Position numbers and translations under genes: made by a program. 64,000 nucleotides of DNA, from the NCBI RefSeq assembly GCF_032921865.1, contig NZ_CP136684.1, positions 4,316,501 through 4,380,500 on the forward strand, given 5' to 3'. The stretch is from Thalassospira lucentensis (GTDB lineage Bacteria; Pseudomonadota; Alphaproteobacteria; Rhodospirillales; Thalassospiraceae). Shown here in pieces: positions 45,697 to 54,665 of the stretch. Within the stretch, counting starts at the first letter, position 1; the number at the start of each line of letters is the position of its first letter. Below the pieces are notes generated by a model, which searched no databases, had not been told where the DNA came from, and saw nothing but the letters and a program-made list of their open reading frames with translations.

Positions 45697-46466
45697 TATC
45701 GGGATTTCCGTAACTGAGAACCCAGCAGTTTGACGTCCTGCGATGATGTTTTATTGCCGTATTCTTCAAGCGCGTTAATGCCGCCAACCGCGTAACTCGC
45801 AACGGCGCCAAGCAGATCTCGTAAACGATCCGCCGCACTGGCATCAAAACGGGCAAACGCACCACCGGTGATCCGGGCAATCTCGCGGAAGGCTCTCTCG
45901 GCCGTGGGGTCATAGCCTTCCTGAAACATGAATGCCTTGATGCCTTTCAACGCCAGTTGTCCTGCCAAACCGGCAAGATTATCGATATCTTCCTCAAGAC
46001 AATCACCGACATAAATCAAGGCATTGATCTTTTTATCGCGCGCCTGCCCTTCGACATGACCAAGCACACGCGCAAGCTGCGTATGCCCGGCCCGGCAGGT
46101 AACTTTTGTCATGGAGTCACGCAACCGTGCCGCATCCCGATACCAGGCACTTGCCTTGCATTCCGAAATACCGCGGAAAAAAACAAGCTGAATGTCCAGC
46201 GTGCTGCCAATTCCAGCAACAGCATCGAACATTTCAGCCTGCAGAACCGCAGCACTGTCCCAGCTTGGTTGACGGCTGGCCGTTGCATCCATCGCAAAGA
46301 TCAATCGTCCCTGTGCCGGACCGGAAGCCGGGGCAACCGTCGCCAATGTACGGGCCTGCCTCACAAAGGCGGTTACGTCCGTATGGCTTGACGTATCAGA
46401 CGCAACACGGCTTTGCTGCTTGGCTTGTGTTTCGGGTGTTGCTTTGTTTTCAGGCACGGGCACCAA
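45696..46466 (-). CDS. VWA-domain protein (cytosolic)
   Basis: 256 residues without signal peptide or membrane helix. The von Willebrand A fold has a MIDAS-like site at RLIFAMDATASRQPSWD (D-x-T-x-S variant), a second conserved block at GHTQLARVLGHVE and ALIYVGDCLEEDIDNLAGLA. The ending (YGNKTSSQDVKLLGSQLRKSR) is basic. Its partner is unknown. It is placed 53 bases after mipZ and overlaps the J-protein gene by one base, so the three are likely one operon. Confidence 0.85.
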   Translation of the reverse strand: MVPVPENKATPETQAKQQSRVASDTSSHTDVTAFVRQARTLATVAPASGPAQGRLIFAMDATASRQPSWDSAAVLQAEMFDAVAGIGSTLDIQLVFFRGISECKASAWYRDAARLRDSMTKVTCRAGHTQLARVLGHVEGQARDKKINALIYVGDCLEEDIDNLAGLAGQLALKGIKAFMFQEGYDPTAERAFREIARITGGAFARFDASAADRLRDLLGAVASYAVGGINALEEYGNKTSSQDVKLLGSQLRKSR

Positions 46467-46519
46467 CCAGTTTTCAGGGTACGCAAGTGTACGATCATCC
46501 TGATATAGGGGCGCTTATA

Positions 46520-47419
46520 TCAGATCGGCAACTCTTCACCGTCCGCCGGTGTGAAGCCGATTATTTCCAGCAGGGCACGGACTTCCTGCCGGGCTGCCAT
46601 ATGCGACATGCTAAGCGGAATGCCAACCCCCTTCTCGCGAAGGTCCAGCAACGTCAGACCTTTCAGGAACAATTCCCTGTAGATCACGCGTTCGCCAAAG
46701 CCCGGCGCAACACGGAAGCGTATGCGGGCCGCCAGCTTGTCGACGATTTCGGCGATATCACGTTTGTTACGCGCATCAAGATGCGACAAGCGATTCCGCA
46801 TAACGATCCAGTCAATGGTGCCGCCATCGACCGCGGCACGACGTTTACGGGCATCCCAAACCATTTCGGCATAGATGCTGGGTCCCTTGATATCAAGGGT
46901 ATCGGGATCAATACGCGCCAGCATATCAAGATCAATGTAACTGTCATTGATCGGGGTGACCAGCGTATCGGCACAGGAATGCGCAAGACGCGACAGGTAG
47001 TTGTCACTGCCAGGGCAATCCATGACCACGAAATTGCAGCTCATGACCAATTCGCCCAGCGCCCTGGTAAAGCGGTCACGCTCGTCAAGCTTGGCGGCAT
47101 TGCCGTCTTCAAGTTCGCTACGGTAAATCGGACGATGATCCGGAACGGGCAGCTTCAGCTTTTTCTGCGCATTAAATGAGATGCGGTTTTCAACATAGCG
47201 GGTCAGCGTTCCCTGACGGGCATCGATATCAAGCGATCCAACGGAAAAACCCATTTTCATCAGCGATACAATCAAGTGCATCGCCGTGGTCGACTTTCCT
47301 GATCCGCCCTTTTCGTTGCCAATCACGATCACATGGGCGCGCTTCGCACCTGGCTGTTTGGCGGTAGCGGTTTGTTGGCCTGCGCTTTCCCCGGTTGCGC
47401 CGGTCTCTTGCACCGTCAT
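46520..47419 (-). CDS. mipZ: Division-plane positioning ATPase MipZ
   Basis: A ParA/MinD-type ATPase that forms a gradient from ParB at the poles and keeps FtsZ at midcell. After a ~28-residue Gly/Gln-rich lead the P-loop reads VIVIGNEKGGSGKSTTAMHL (deviant Walker A). The next conserved block is SLDIDARQGTLTRYVENR, then VVMDCPGSDNYLSRLAHS (Walker B) and DSYIDLDMLARIDPDTL. Length 299 fits MipZ rather than ParA. It is divergent from the gene at 47632. Confidence 0.95.
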   Translation of the reverse strand: MTVQETGATGESAGQQTATAKQPGAKRAHVIVIGNEKGGSGKSTTAMHLIVSLMKMGFSVGSLDIDARQGTLTRYVENRISFNAQKKLKLPVPDHRPIYRSELEDGNAAKLDERDRFTRALGELVMSCNFVVMDCPGSDNYLSRLAHSCADTLVTPINDSYIDLDMLARIDPDTLDIKGPSIYAEMVWDARKRRAAVDGGTIDWIVMRNRLSHLDARNKRDIAEIVDKLAARIRFRVAPGFGERVIYRELFLKGLTLLDLREKGVGIPLSMSHMAARQEVRALLEIIGFTPADGEELPI

Positions 47420-47631
47420 TGCAGTTTGCTCCGTTATTCAGGCAATTTTCTGTCCCCAGGGTCACAAAAACCCTCACCCCAATGACCGTCTTTGCCCGTA
47501 AAAATCAAGAACAAAGAATTTCATCGACAGCGAGTTGTCTACTGGACCCTAGCCAATCTATCACCGTACAGGTAAAGATAGGAGTAGGGAAAAGTGATTT
47601 CCCCAGCAATAACATGAAGGAAGGACGCAAA

Positions 47632-48666
47632 GTGACCAATCGGGGGGCCCTGTTGGGCGGCGTAGTGGCCGGCACTTTGATGATGATTGGTATGGTGCCT
47701 GCAAATGCGCAGGATACCGGCGGATTCGAACAAATCCCAGCAGACCAAAGTCCACTTTCATTTAAATCGGACATGCCGGTTAACGCCGTCTTTCTGAGAC
47801 AATATCGTGAAAACAATACCGTATTCGTTGGTCGCTGGCTGTCCCCGGCGGCAGAAGGCAGCCTGAAAGGTGCTGCTGGCGATCTGTTTCTCGAAAGCGT
47901 TTTTTCGACATCTGCCCCGGGTTTTGCATTCAACAATGAAATGCCGTCCGAGCAGCTTTTGGAAATGTTCGACGGGTTACGTGGTCGCAGCACTGCCAAC
48001 GGTGATAATTTCACACAGGATACCCGATACGGCCCAATTGCAATGACGCCGTTTATTCGCGAAGGATCACAGTGTGTATCGTTTGTTGGGCAATGGAACC
48101 CCGATACCCCGACAACACGCGGCAGTCGCCTGCTTGGATATTATTGTGACCCATTGTCGCGCCAGACCATGACAGACTTTACACCACCGCCCCAGAAACT
48201 TGATGCGGTAGACGCCCAGCTTTATGGTGCCAACTTCTTTGTCCGGTTTGATATACAGCTTCCAGAGGGGGTTGCGCGCCCTCCCGTGCAGGCTGTCCCA
48301 GAAATTGTGGAAACCCCATCCGCAACGCCTCTTCCCGACAGCAATGCCGTAAACACCCCGCCCGAAGGTCTGCCGATCAGCAGCAACTGGCAAGGGTCGC
48401 GCGGTCAGGGGATGCTTAAATTTGATCAGCCTTCGGGCGAAGGCACGATGATTATTGACAGCGACCTTCGCCATTGTGAAGGCATCTGGCGTCATGATGG
48501 CGGGGCCTATCAAAGCGGCACGTTGCCATTTGGCAGTTGGTATGTGTTCTGCGATGACGGGGCCTCCGCGCGTGGCCATTATACCAGCGAAGATCCAGGT
48601 AGCGTTACCGGCGAAGGTCAGGACAATCAGGGCCAGGCCGTTTATTTCCGTCAACTCAACTCATAA
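47632..48666 (+). CDS. Exported protein of unknown function
   Basis: 344 residues. I choose the GTG at 47632, with AAGGA six bases upstream, giving the signal peptide MTNRGALLGGVVAGTLMMIGMVPANA; an ATG at 47614 has a poorer site. The mature part has two regions. The first (~30-190) contains RQYRENNTVFVGRWLSPAAEG and RGSRLLGYYCDP. The second (~230-344) reads like a beta-rich domain with GQGMLKFDQPSGEGTMIIDS and CEGIWRHDGGAYQSGTLPFG. I do not recognise a family. It is 21 bases from the next gene and divergent from mipZ. Confidence 0.7.
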   Translation: MTNRGALLGGVVAGTLMMIGMVPANAQDTGGFEQIPADQSPLSFKSDMPVNAVFLRQYRENNTVFVGRWLSPAAEGSLKGAAGDLFLESVFSTSAPGFAFNNEMPSEQLLEMFDGLRGRSTANGDNFTQDTRYGPIAMTPFIREGSQCVSFVGQWNPDTPTTRGSRLLGYYCDPLSRQTMTDFTPPPQKLDAVDAQLYGANFFVRFDIQLPEGVARPPVQAVPEIVETPSATPLPDSNAVNTPPEGLPISSNWQGSRGQGMLKFDQPSGEGTMIIDSDLRHCEGIWRHDGGAYQSGTLPFGSWYVFCDDGASARGHYTSEDPGSVTGEGQDNQGQAVYFRQLNS

Positions 48667-48687
48667 GTCCCGGACAGTTTTTCCAAT

Positions 48688-49821
48688 ATGACCACCGATA
48701 TTCAAACCGTCATCATCGGCGCTGGCGTTGTTGGCCTTGCCTGTGCGCGTGCCTTGGCCCAAACCGGCCGGGAAGTTCTGATCATTGAACGCCACGATGC
48801 AATCGGAACCGAAACCAGTGCACGTAACAGCGAAGTCATTCATGCGGGCATCTACTATCCGAAAGACAGTCTGAAGGCGAAATTCTGCGTTGCCGGGCGG
48901 GACATGCTTTATCAATACTGTGCCGAAAACGGCATTGATCACAAACGCACCGGCAAACTGATTGTTGCCACCCACGAGGATCAAATCCCCGCCTTACGTG
49001 ATATCGAGAAACGGGCACGCGAAAACGGGGTGAATGACCTTGTGTGGCTGGACGGGGATGAAGCAACAAGGCGCGAACCGGCACTCCATTGTGTGGCCGC
49101 ACTTGAAAGCCCGTCGACCGGAATTGTCGATTCCCATCAGCTGATGGTCACCCTGCTGGGGGAAGCCGAAGCAGGCGGGGCGACATTAGCGCTTAATACC
49201 GATGTCGTGGCCGCGAAATTCGAAAACGGCATTTTCACCATCGACACGCGTGATCGCGACGGTCAGGAAATGAGCCTGACCTGTGCAGAGCTTCTGATTG
49301 CGGGGGGCCTGCACAGCCAGACGCTGGCACATAATTTTACCGGCCTGCCAGAACCAAGTATTCCGCCACAGCATTACGCACGCGGATGCTATTTCACGCT
49401 TTCGGGCAAGGCACCCTTCTCCACCCTGATTTATCCAGCACCAGAACAGGCCGGGCTTGGAATTCATCTGACCCTTGATCTGGGCGGACAGGCACGTTTT
49501 GGCCCGGACGTTACCTGGGTTGAAGAACCGAACTATGACGTGCCCGAAGAAAAACGCGCCGGGTTTGCAGCAGCCATTCGTAAATATTATCCGGCACTAG
49601 ACGAAAATGCCCTGCAAACCGGCTATGCCGGTGTCCGACCGAAAATTCAGGCACCAGGCGAAGCCGCGCGCGATTTTCTGATTTCTGATCGCGATAAACA
49701 CGGCATTGATGGCTTGGTAATACTCTATGGCATTAAATCACCGGGATTGACGGCATGCCTTGCAATAGCAGACCATGTCGAGGGCATCCTGTCACGACAG
49801 CAGGTAAAGGCAAGGTCATAA
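48688..49821 (+). CDS. FAD-dependent oxidoreductase of the LhgO/GlpO (DAO) family
   Basis: 377 residues with an N-terminal FAD-binding motif (VIIGAGVVGLACARALAQTG), the ERHDAIGTETSARNSEVIHAGIYYP substrate/FAD block (close to L-2-hydroxyglutarate oxidase), and the C-terminal GYAGVRPKIQ and GLVILYGIKSPGLTACLAIADHV. Oxidation of L-2-hydroxyglutarate is the likely job, but other hydroxyacids cannot be excluded. Its stop overlaps the start of the next gene (TAATG), so the two are coupled. Confidence 0.88.
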   Translation: MTTDIQTVIIGAGVVGLACARALAQTGREVLIIERHDAIGTETSARNSEVIHAGIYYPKDSLKAKFCVAGRDMLYQYCAENGIDHKRTGKLIVATHEDQIPALRDIEKRARENGVNDLVWLDGDEATRREPALHCVAALESPSTGIVDSHQLMVTLLGEAEAGGATLALNTDVVAAKFENGIFTIDTRDRDGQEMSLTCAELLIAGGLHSQTLAHNFTGLPEPSIPPQHYARGCYFTLSGKAPFSTLIYPAPEQAGLGIHLTLDLGGQARFGPDVTWVEEPNYDVPEEKRAGFAAAIRKYYPALDENALQTGYAGVRPKIQAPGEAARDFLISDRDKHGIDGLVILYGIKSPGLTACLAIADHVEGILSRQQVKARS

Positions 49822-50996
49822 TGGCAGAAGCAGGCTGGCGAAAAGTGTGGAATCCGATCATGGATGATCGTTCCAGAGAGCCCAAAAGATTACTGTTCGG
49901 CTCTCGGTGGAAATTCGTCCTTGCAACCTGTGGCATCCTGTTTGCCAGCGCCATGCCGATTGCAAACAGCGCCAGTGCCCAGCAGCTTGAGCCCTTTGTA
50001 CCGCCCCCGAATAGCCTGAGTGCACCGGGCAACCGGAACGAGGCAACCGGAACCGAAAAGCCAGATGTTCAGTTCGCCGATGAAATGCGCAATCTTGTCA
50101 TCCAGCTCAGCCGATGGGCAAAGTCCTATCGCAGTGACTTTTCAATCATTGCGTTAAACGGACTGGAGCTGACCGAATATCTTGAAACCACATTGTTTGC
50201 ATCGCGCGGTACTGCAGAACCGGCGCGCAACTATTTGCGTGCACTTGACGGTATCATGATCGAAGCACCATTTTATGGTTACGACACATATGGTGAACCC
50301 ACCGATAGCGAGGAAACCAAATATATCCTAGGCTATCTGGAACGTCTGAAGACGGCAGGGCTTGAATATTTTGCGCTCGATTATACCGATAAAAGCGAGG
50401 CACAACAGGCGGCGCGCCAAAAGTTAAGCGGTCTGGATGCCCTTTATTACGCAGCCCCACCGCCTGATAAGCAGCTTTCAACATTGGCAAAGGTGCCGCG
50501 CACGCCAATCGGCGCCAATCCGCATGTCATTGACAATATTCGTGATGCGAAGAATTACGGGATTGTGCTCGACAGTTCGCCGTACGGAACCAAGGAAGCA
50601 TTTATCAACGCGATGATCGACACCAATTACGATGTCTTGATCATTGACCCGTTCCATCGCGGTACGATCCCGCTGACTTACGAGGACATGAAACGGCTGC
50701 GCTACAAAAAGGTTGGCACGCCGCGCACCATTCTGGCCTATCTGAATATCGGAACGGCAGAAACCTATCGCTATTACTGGCAGAACAACTGGCGTGCAGG
50801 TAGCCCCGAATTTATTGGCGAGGGCAACCTTGATGCGCGCTGGGGTCAGGAACACCATGTCTATTACTGGTCACAGGCGTGGCAGAACATTCTGTTCGGC
50901 AGCGAGAACAGTTATCTTGGCGGTATCATGAAACTTGGATTTGACGGGGTTGTTCTGGGTGGATTGGGTGAATACAGCTGGTGGCTGGATTATTAA
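49821..50996 (+). CDS. Exported TM1410/GH114-like protein
   Basis: 391 residues from the ATG at 49821. A basic lead precedes a hydrophobic signal (WKFVLATCGILFASAMPIANSASA). The catalytic-type TIM barrel has VIQLSRWAKSYRSDFSIIA, DGIMIEAPFYGYDTYG, VLIIDPFHRGTIPLT, RTILAYLNIGTAETYRYYW and GFDGVVLGGLGEYSWWL. This is the pattern of TM1410-like proteins and endo-alpha-1,4-polygalactosaminidases (GH114), enzymes that cut galactosamine polymers. The activity here is not proven. Translational coupling with an oxidase gene is odd. Confidence 0.8.
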   Translation: MAEAGWRKVWNPIMDDRSREPKRLLFGSRWKFVLATCGILFASAMPIANSASAQQLEPFVPPPNSLSAPGNRNEATGTEKPDVQFADEMRNLVIQLSRWAKSYRSDFSIIALNGLELTEYLETTLFASRGTAEPARNYLRALDGIMIEAPFYGYDTYGEPTDSEETKYILGYLERLKTAGLEYFALDYTDKSEAQQAARQKLSGLDALYYAAPPPDKQLSTLAKVPRTPIGANPHVIDNIRDAKNYGIVLDSSPYGTKEAFINAMIDTNYDVLIIDPFHRGTIPLTYEDMKRLRYKKVGTPRTILAYLNIGTAETYRYYWQNNWRAGSPEFIGEGNLDARWGQEHHVYYWSQAWQNILFGSENSYLGGIMKLGFDGVVLGGLGEYSWWLDY

Positions 50997-51120
50997 TCCG
51001 CGGCTTCATCACAAATCCGGGATGTGCCGTCTGATCATTTGACGGTGACAGAGCAGATCGTGCACTCTGGCATTGTTGTAAAACAATGTGCTGCTGACAC
51101 GCAGCCCCCGGAGGCTTTGA

Positions 51121-51714
51121 ATGTCGACCCCGATCATCCACTATTTCTTTGTTCAGTCGCCCTGGTCGTTTTTCGGTTTTCGTCGCGTTGTCGAAATCGC
51201 GCGCAAACATAACACCCCGATAATCCACAAACCCTGCCGGGCTGCGGATGTATGGCAGCATGGCGGCGGTGTTCCGCTGGCACAGCGTCCAAAACCGCGT
51301 CAGGAATATCGCATGGTCGAGATGAAGCGCTGGGCGGACTTTCTGAATATTCCGATCAATTTGCAGCCCGCCTCGTTCCCGGTGGATGAAACATTGGCGG
51401 CCCGCACCATTATCGCAGTTCAGGACGAAGGCAAGGACCCGACGGGACTGATTGAAACGCTGATGGGGGATATCTGGCTTAGGGATCGAAATATTGCAGA
51501 GCCCCAAGTCGTTCGCGAGGCCCTGATCAAGAATGGTCTATCCGGCGAATATCTTGAACATGCCGATTATCCGTCCGTCGCCAAAATCTATGACGCCAAT
51601 TGCGAGGCGGCAAAGGCCGACAATATCTTTGGCGTTCCGACATATTTTGCCAATGGCGAGATGTTCTGGGGACAGGACCGGCTTGATTTCCTTGATCGGG
51701 CACTTGCCAGATAA
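51121..51714 (+). CDS. DsbA-family/2-hydroxychromene-2-carboxylate isomerase-like protein
   Basis: 197 residues with the kappa-class GST/HCCA isomerase fold: HYFFVQSPWSFFGFRRVVEIA at the start (S-P motif near residue 13), VPLAQRPKPRQEYRMVEMKRW, and NIFGVPTYFANGEMFWGQDRLDFL with the cis-proline. No CxxC. The reaction may be a GSH-dependent isomerisation. The ribosome site GGAGG lies six bases before the ATG. A second, more canonical family member is at 62137. Confidence 0.85.
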   Translation: MSTPIIHYFFVQSPWSFFGFRRVVEIARKHNTPIIHKPCRAADVWQHGGGVPLAQRPKPRQEYRMVEMKRWADFLNIPINLQPASFPVDETLAARTIIAVQDEGKDPTGLIETLMGDIWLRDRNIAEPQVVREALIKNGLSGEYLEHADYPSVAKIYDANCEAAKADNIFGVPTYFANGEMFWGQDRLDFLDRALAR

Positions 51715-51736
51715 GACCTGACTTCATCGTATCAAA

Positions 51737-51771
51737 CAACAAGGGCGGGTAAAACCCGCCCTTGTTGTTTT
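51737..51771. terminator. Intrinsic terminator between converging genes
   Basis: Perfect 14-bp stem CAACAAGGGCGGGT / ACCCGCCCTTGTTG with a three-base loop, T tract on the plus strand; likely stops both neighbours. Confidence 0.92.
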
Positions 51772-51801
51772 GGCCGCTGGCCGGAAATCCCGTTGTGCCG
51801 G

Positions 51802-52035
51802 TTAGTCACGGCGTTTGACGTGATCGACAACAAAACCGTCACACGACGGATAGGTGTTTTCGATCATGGCAAGTGCCTTGTATTCGTCCTTGGCTGCAAC
51901 TTCGTGGGTCTGCACATCCGCCCAGCGATCGTCAAAAACCTCGTGGGAACGATTTTCTTTGACGCATTCACGAACGGCCTGGTTGTGCAATTCAACCTGA
52001 TAAACGGTCTGGCGTGGGTCTGTAAAAGCAGACAT
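51802..52035 (-). CDS. Small protein of unknown function
   Basis: 77 residues, MSAFTDPRQTVYQVELHNQ..., soluble, with one cysteine pair spread out (VRECVKEN and YPSCDG). An AAGGAGACC ribosome site sits about 11 bases from the ATG. I recognise no family; its compact composition and good start favour a real gene. Confidence 0.55.
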   Translation of the reverse strand: MSAFTDPRQTVYQVELHNQAVRECVKENRSHEVFDDRWADVQTHEVAAKDEYKALAMIENTYPSCDGFVVDHVKRRD

Positions 52036-52610
52036 GTCCGCCCGGTCTCCTTACTTTTGCCTGCGACGTCCGCCCAGACGTCGCTTTGTCCTGAACCGGG
52101 AATTTCATAAAAATGAAATGCCCAACCACGAGTGTGGAACAAGTGGCTTAACGAGCCGTAAATCGTCCGGCTGGATTCCATATTTAATTGAATTGATCCG
52201 GATTGAAGTGTGCCGGTTTTGCATGGCAGGGGCCAAAACCGCGCAATTCTGCGATGCAGCATGGATTTTTGCGGCAGTGCAATTTTACCGATTTCGCGGC
52301 ATTTCTTATCAGGAATGCAGGTTTTTCGGGTGCCGTTCATATCGATAAAAGCGCACCCGACGCGAAACAGTCGATAGATGAAATGGCGATTACCCTTTAA
52401 ATTCGGATTTCCGTACGCGAAAGATTATTTCAAAGCACCGTCCCCACGATCACAAAATTCCATCTTTTGTCGCCCGTTTTATGGAAACGGTCTTTTTTAA
52501 CCCAGACGCGATTTTGAAATTGATCAAATGGCCGCGGCGTCAAACATAAAGGGATAACAAGGGACCCACCCTTGCAGAATAACGAGCTTGCGCCAGGAGG
52601 CGACACCAGG
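52036..52610. other. 575-base gene-free region upstream of the leucine-dehydrogenase-type gene
   Basis: No reading frame I trust. It holds a perfect ATTTCAT-AAA-ATGAAAT inverted repeat at 52102-52118 (possible regulator site near the start of the divergent 51802 gene), a CGGTTTT / AAAACCG inverted repeat around 52212-52242, and at 52474-52498 a terminator-like CCGTTT / AAACGG hairpin followed by TCTTTTTT on the plus strand, about 110 bases before the ATG of the downstream gene. Confidence 0.5.
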
Positions 52611-53657
52611 ATGAACGTTTTTTCCGACACTGCATTTGACGGCCATGAACAGGTTGTTTTTGCCAGTGATCCCGACACCGGTCTGAAAACCATTATTGCC
52701 GTGCACAATACCAATCTTGGCCCGTCGCTGGGCGGATGTCGCATGTGGCCTTATGCATCGGAACAGGAAGCCATTCACGATGTGCTGCGACTGTCACGCG
52801 GCATGACCTATAAGTCAGCCCTTGCCAATCTGCCGCTTGGCGGCGGGAAGTCGGTCATCATAGGTGACCCGCGCAGCCAAAAAACTCCTGAACTGTTTCG
52901 TGCCATGGGCCGTGCCGTGGAACGGGTCGGTGGGCGATACATCGTCGCCGAAGATGTCGGCACCAGCCCCGCAGACATGGAACAGATCGCAAGCCAGACC
53001 CAGCATGTCGGCGGGATCAATGACGGCAAAGACCCGGCGCGAACTGGCGATCCGTCACCCTTTACCGCGTATGGCGTGTTCATCGGCCTGAAGGAAGCAG
53101 TCCGGTTCAAAAACGGTCATGAAGATCTGGCGGGTCTGCGCGTTGCGGTTCAGGGACTTGGCAATGTCGGATATCACCTTTGCCGGATGCTGCATGCGGC
53201 GGGCGCGCGTCTGGTCGTTTCAGACCTGAATACGGACAGCGTTAACAGGGCGGTTGACGAATTCGGTGCCACCACCGTTTCCGTTGACGAAATCCTTTAT
53301 ACCGATGCGGATGTTCTGGCCCCTTGCGCGCTGGGCGGGGTCGTCAATGATCGCAGCATTGATAAAATCCGCGCCCGTATCATCGCCGGAGCAGCCAACA
53401 ATCAGCTTGAAGCAGATCGCCACGGCGAGATGCTGCGCGAGGCAGGCATTCTTTATGCACCGGATTATGTGATCAATGCCGGGGGCGTGGTTGAAGTTTA
53501 CTATTGCCGCGAAGGCAAGCCCGTAGCCGAAACCAACAAGCATATCGAAGGCATCGCCGACACCGTGCGGGAAATCTTTGAACGTGCAGACAGTCAAAAC
53601 CTGTCGACCGGCTTTGTCGCGGATCGGCTGGCCGAAGAACGGTTCGGGAAGTCCTGA
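52611..53657 (+). CDS. Leucine dehydrogenase-type Glu/Leu/Phe/Val dehydrogenase
   Basis: 348 residues; oxidative deamination of branched-chain or aromatic amino acids with NAD. The glycine-rich catalytic loop LANLPLGGGKSVIIGDP carries the catalytic Lys; VAEDVGTSPADMEQIAS and NAGGVVEVYY are family blocks; the Rossmann fold starts VAVQGLGNVGYHLCRMLH. Size and motifs suit leucine dehydrogenase; phenylalanine dehydrogenase is the main alternative. The ATG at 52611 has AGGAGG ten bases upstream. Confidence 0.9.
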   Translation: MNVFSDTAFDGHEQVVFASDPDTGLKTIIAVHNTNLGPSLGGCRMWPYASEQEAIHDVLRLSRGMTYKSALANLPLGGGKSVIIGDPRSQKTPELFRAMGRAVERVGGRYIVAEDVGTSPADMEQIASQTQHVGGINDGKDPARTGDPSPFTAYGVFIGLKEAVRFKNGHEDLAGLRVAVQGLGNVGYHLCRMLHAAGARLVVSDLNTDSVNRAVDEFGATTVSVDEILYTDADVLAPCALGGVVNDRSIDKIRARIIAGAANNQLEADRHGEMLREAGILYAPDYVINAGGVVEVYYCREGKPVAETNKHIEGIADTVREIFERADSQNLSTGFVADRLAEERFGKS

Positions 53658-53664
53658 TTGTCAC

Positions 53665-53694
53665 CCTGCCCGCCTGTTACGACAGGCGGGCAGG
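53665..53694. terminator. 13-bp hairpin between converging genes, without T tract
   Basis: Perfect inverted repeat CCTGCCCGCCTGT / ACAGGCGGGCAGG with a four-base loop (TACG), located eight bases after the dehydrogenase stop. Neither strand has a clear T run, so it may act as an RNA 3'-end protector or a weak terminator. Confidence 0.55.
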
Positions 53695-53714
53695 AACGAT
53701 ACACCCCATGCAAG

Positions 53715-54665
53715 TCAGTTTTGACGGAATACAGGTGCCTCGATCACGCCGCCTGATATTTCGGAACCGATAACCGGATCGCTTTGGGCGACCTCGGGTT
53801 CTGATGCATGTCTGGGGGCCTGTATATCGGGCAAGCGCGCAGGATCGGAAAATTCGACAGACTGCGTTGATTTTCGGATAAACGTGGCCAGCTCATAAGC
53901 CTGCCCCGCCTTGATGCCCGAAGCGAGTCCGAACGTGATCGGCCCGTCGGCCCAGGTCGCAACGGAAAAGCCATCACGTTCATCGACCCGAAGATCGTAA
54001 ACGCCCGTGTTCCAGCGTGGCTGAAGCAGCAGGACAAGTTTATCCCCCGTGTCGTTGACATAACCGATTTGCACAGCATTTCCGCCGTCTGTGTCGATTT
54101 CACGGTTTTCCTGCAAGTGATATCCTTGCGCTGAAAGATCCGGCACCCGCATTTGCAACATGATGTGGCCTGCCATTGACGATATGGTATTTGACCATTC
54201 CGGCCCCGATGCGTGAACGGTCGCAACAGGTGCCTGCGATGACGAAATTTTGGTATCCGACAAAGCAATGCCGTTGCGATAACCGTCAAGTGCGCTTGCG
54301 GCGATACTATCGCGTTGCGGCAAGTCGTCTGACGGGATCGTCCGGCCAAGATACCAGCCCCCGGAGGCCGCAAGCAGAATGCTGGCTGCGAACCCGGTTC
54401 GCATAAGCATCTGTGCATAACGGCCTGGTTGCGGCTGTTCAAGGACGGCGCGCAACCTGTCGGGAACCGGTTCATCAAGTACAGGGTCGTACAAACGATG
54501 AATGTCGTCATCCTGATGCATGAAGGCGATGATGCGTTCGGCCTGTTCCGGATGTTGTTTCAGATATTCTTCAACCTCTGCTCGGCGCGCGGGATCGCCA
54601 TCAAGAGTCCCATCGGCGTAGGCAAGAAGGTCTATTTCATTTACCGGCTCATGTGGCTTGATCAT
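53715..54665 (-). CDS. Membrane anti-sigma factor
   Basis: 316 residues. The N-terminal part is the anti-sigma domain with a conserved start (EIDLLAYADGTLDGDPARRAEVEEYLKQHPE), without the HxxxCxxC zinc motif. One membrane helix at ~97-115 (GFAASILLAASGGWYLGRTI) is followed by a periplasmic beta-rich domain of about 200 residues (YDLRVDERDGFSVATWADGP). The ATG overlaps the sigma gene stop (ATGA). It should hold the sigma factor at the membrane until an envelope signal arrives; the signal is unknown. Confidence 0.88.
   Translation of the reverse strand: MIKPHEPVNEIDLLAYADGTLDGDPARRAEVEEYLKQHPEQAERIIAFMHQDDDIHRLYDPVLDEPVPDRLRAVLEQPQPGRYAQMLMRTGFAASILLAASGGWYLGRTIPSDDLPQRDSIAASALDGYRNGIALSDTKISSSQAPVATVHASGPEWSNTISSMAGHIMLQMRVPDLSAQGYHLQENREIDTDGGNAVQIGYVNDTGDKLVLLLQPRWNTGVYDLRVDERDGFSVATWADGPITFGLASGIKAGQAYELATFIRKSTQSVEFSDPARLPDIQAPRHASEPEVAQSDPVIGSEISGGVIEAPVFRQN

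Noticed and set aside
46501..46522. TGATATA / TATATCA inverted repeat after mipZ
   Set aside because: It overlaps the mipZ stop codon and has no T tract; likely chance or minor.
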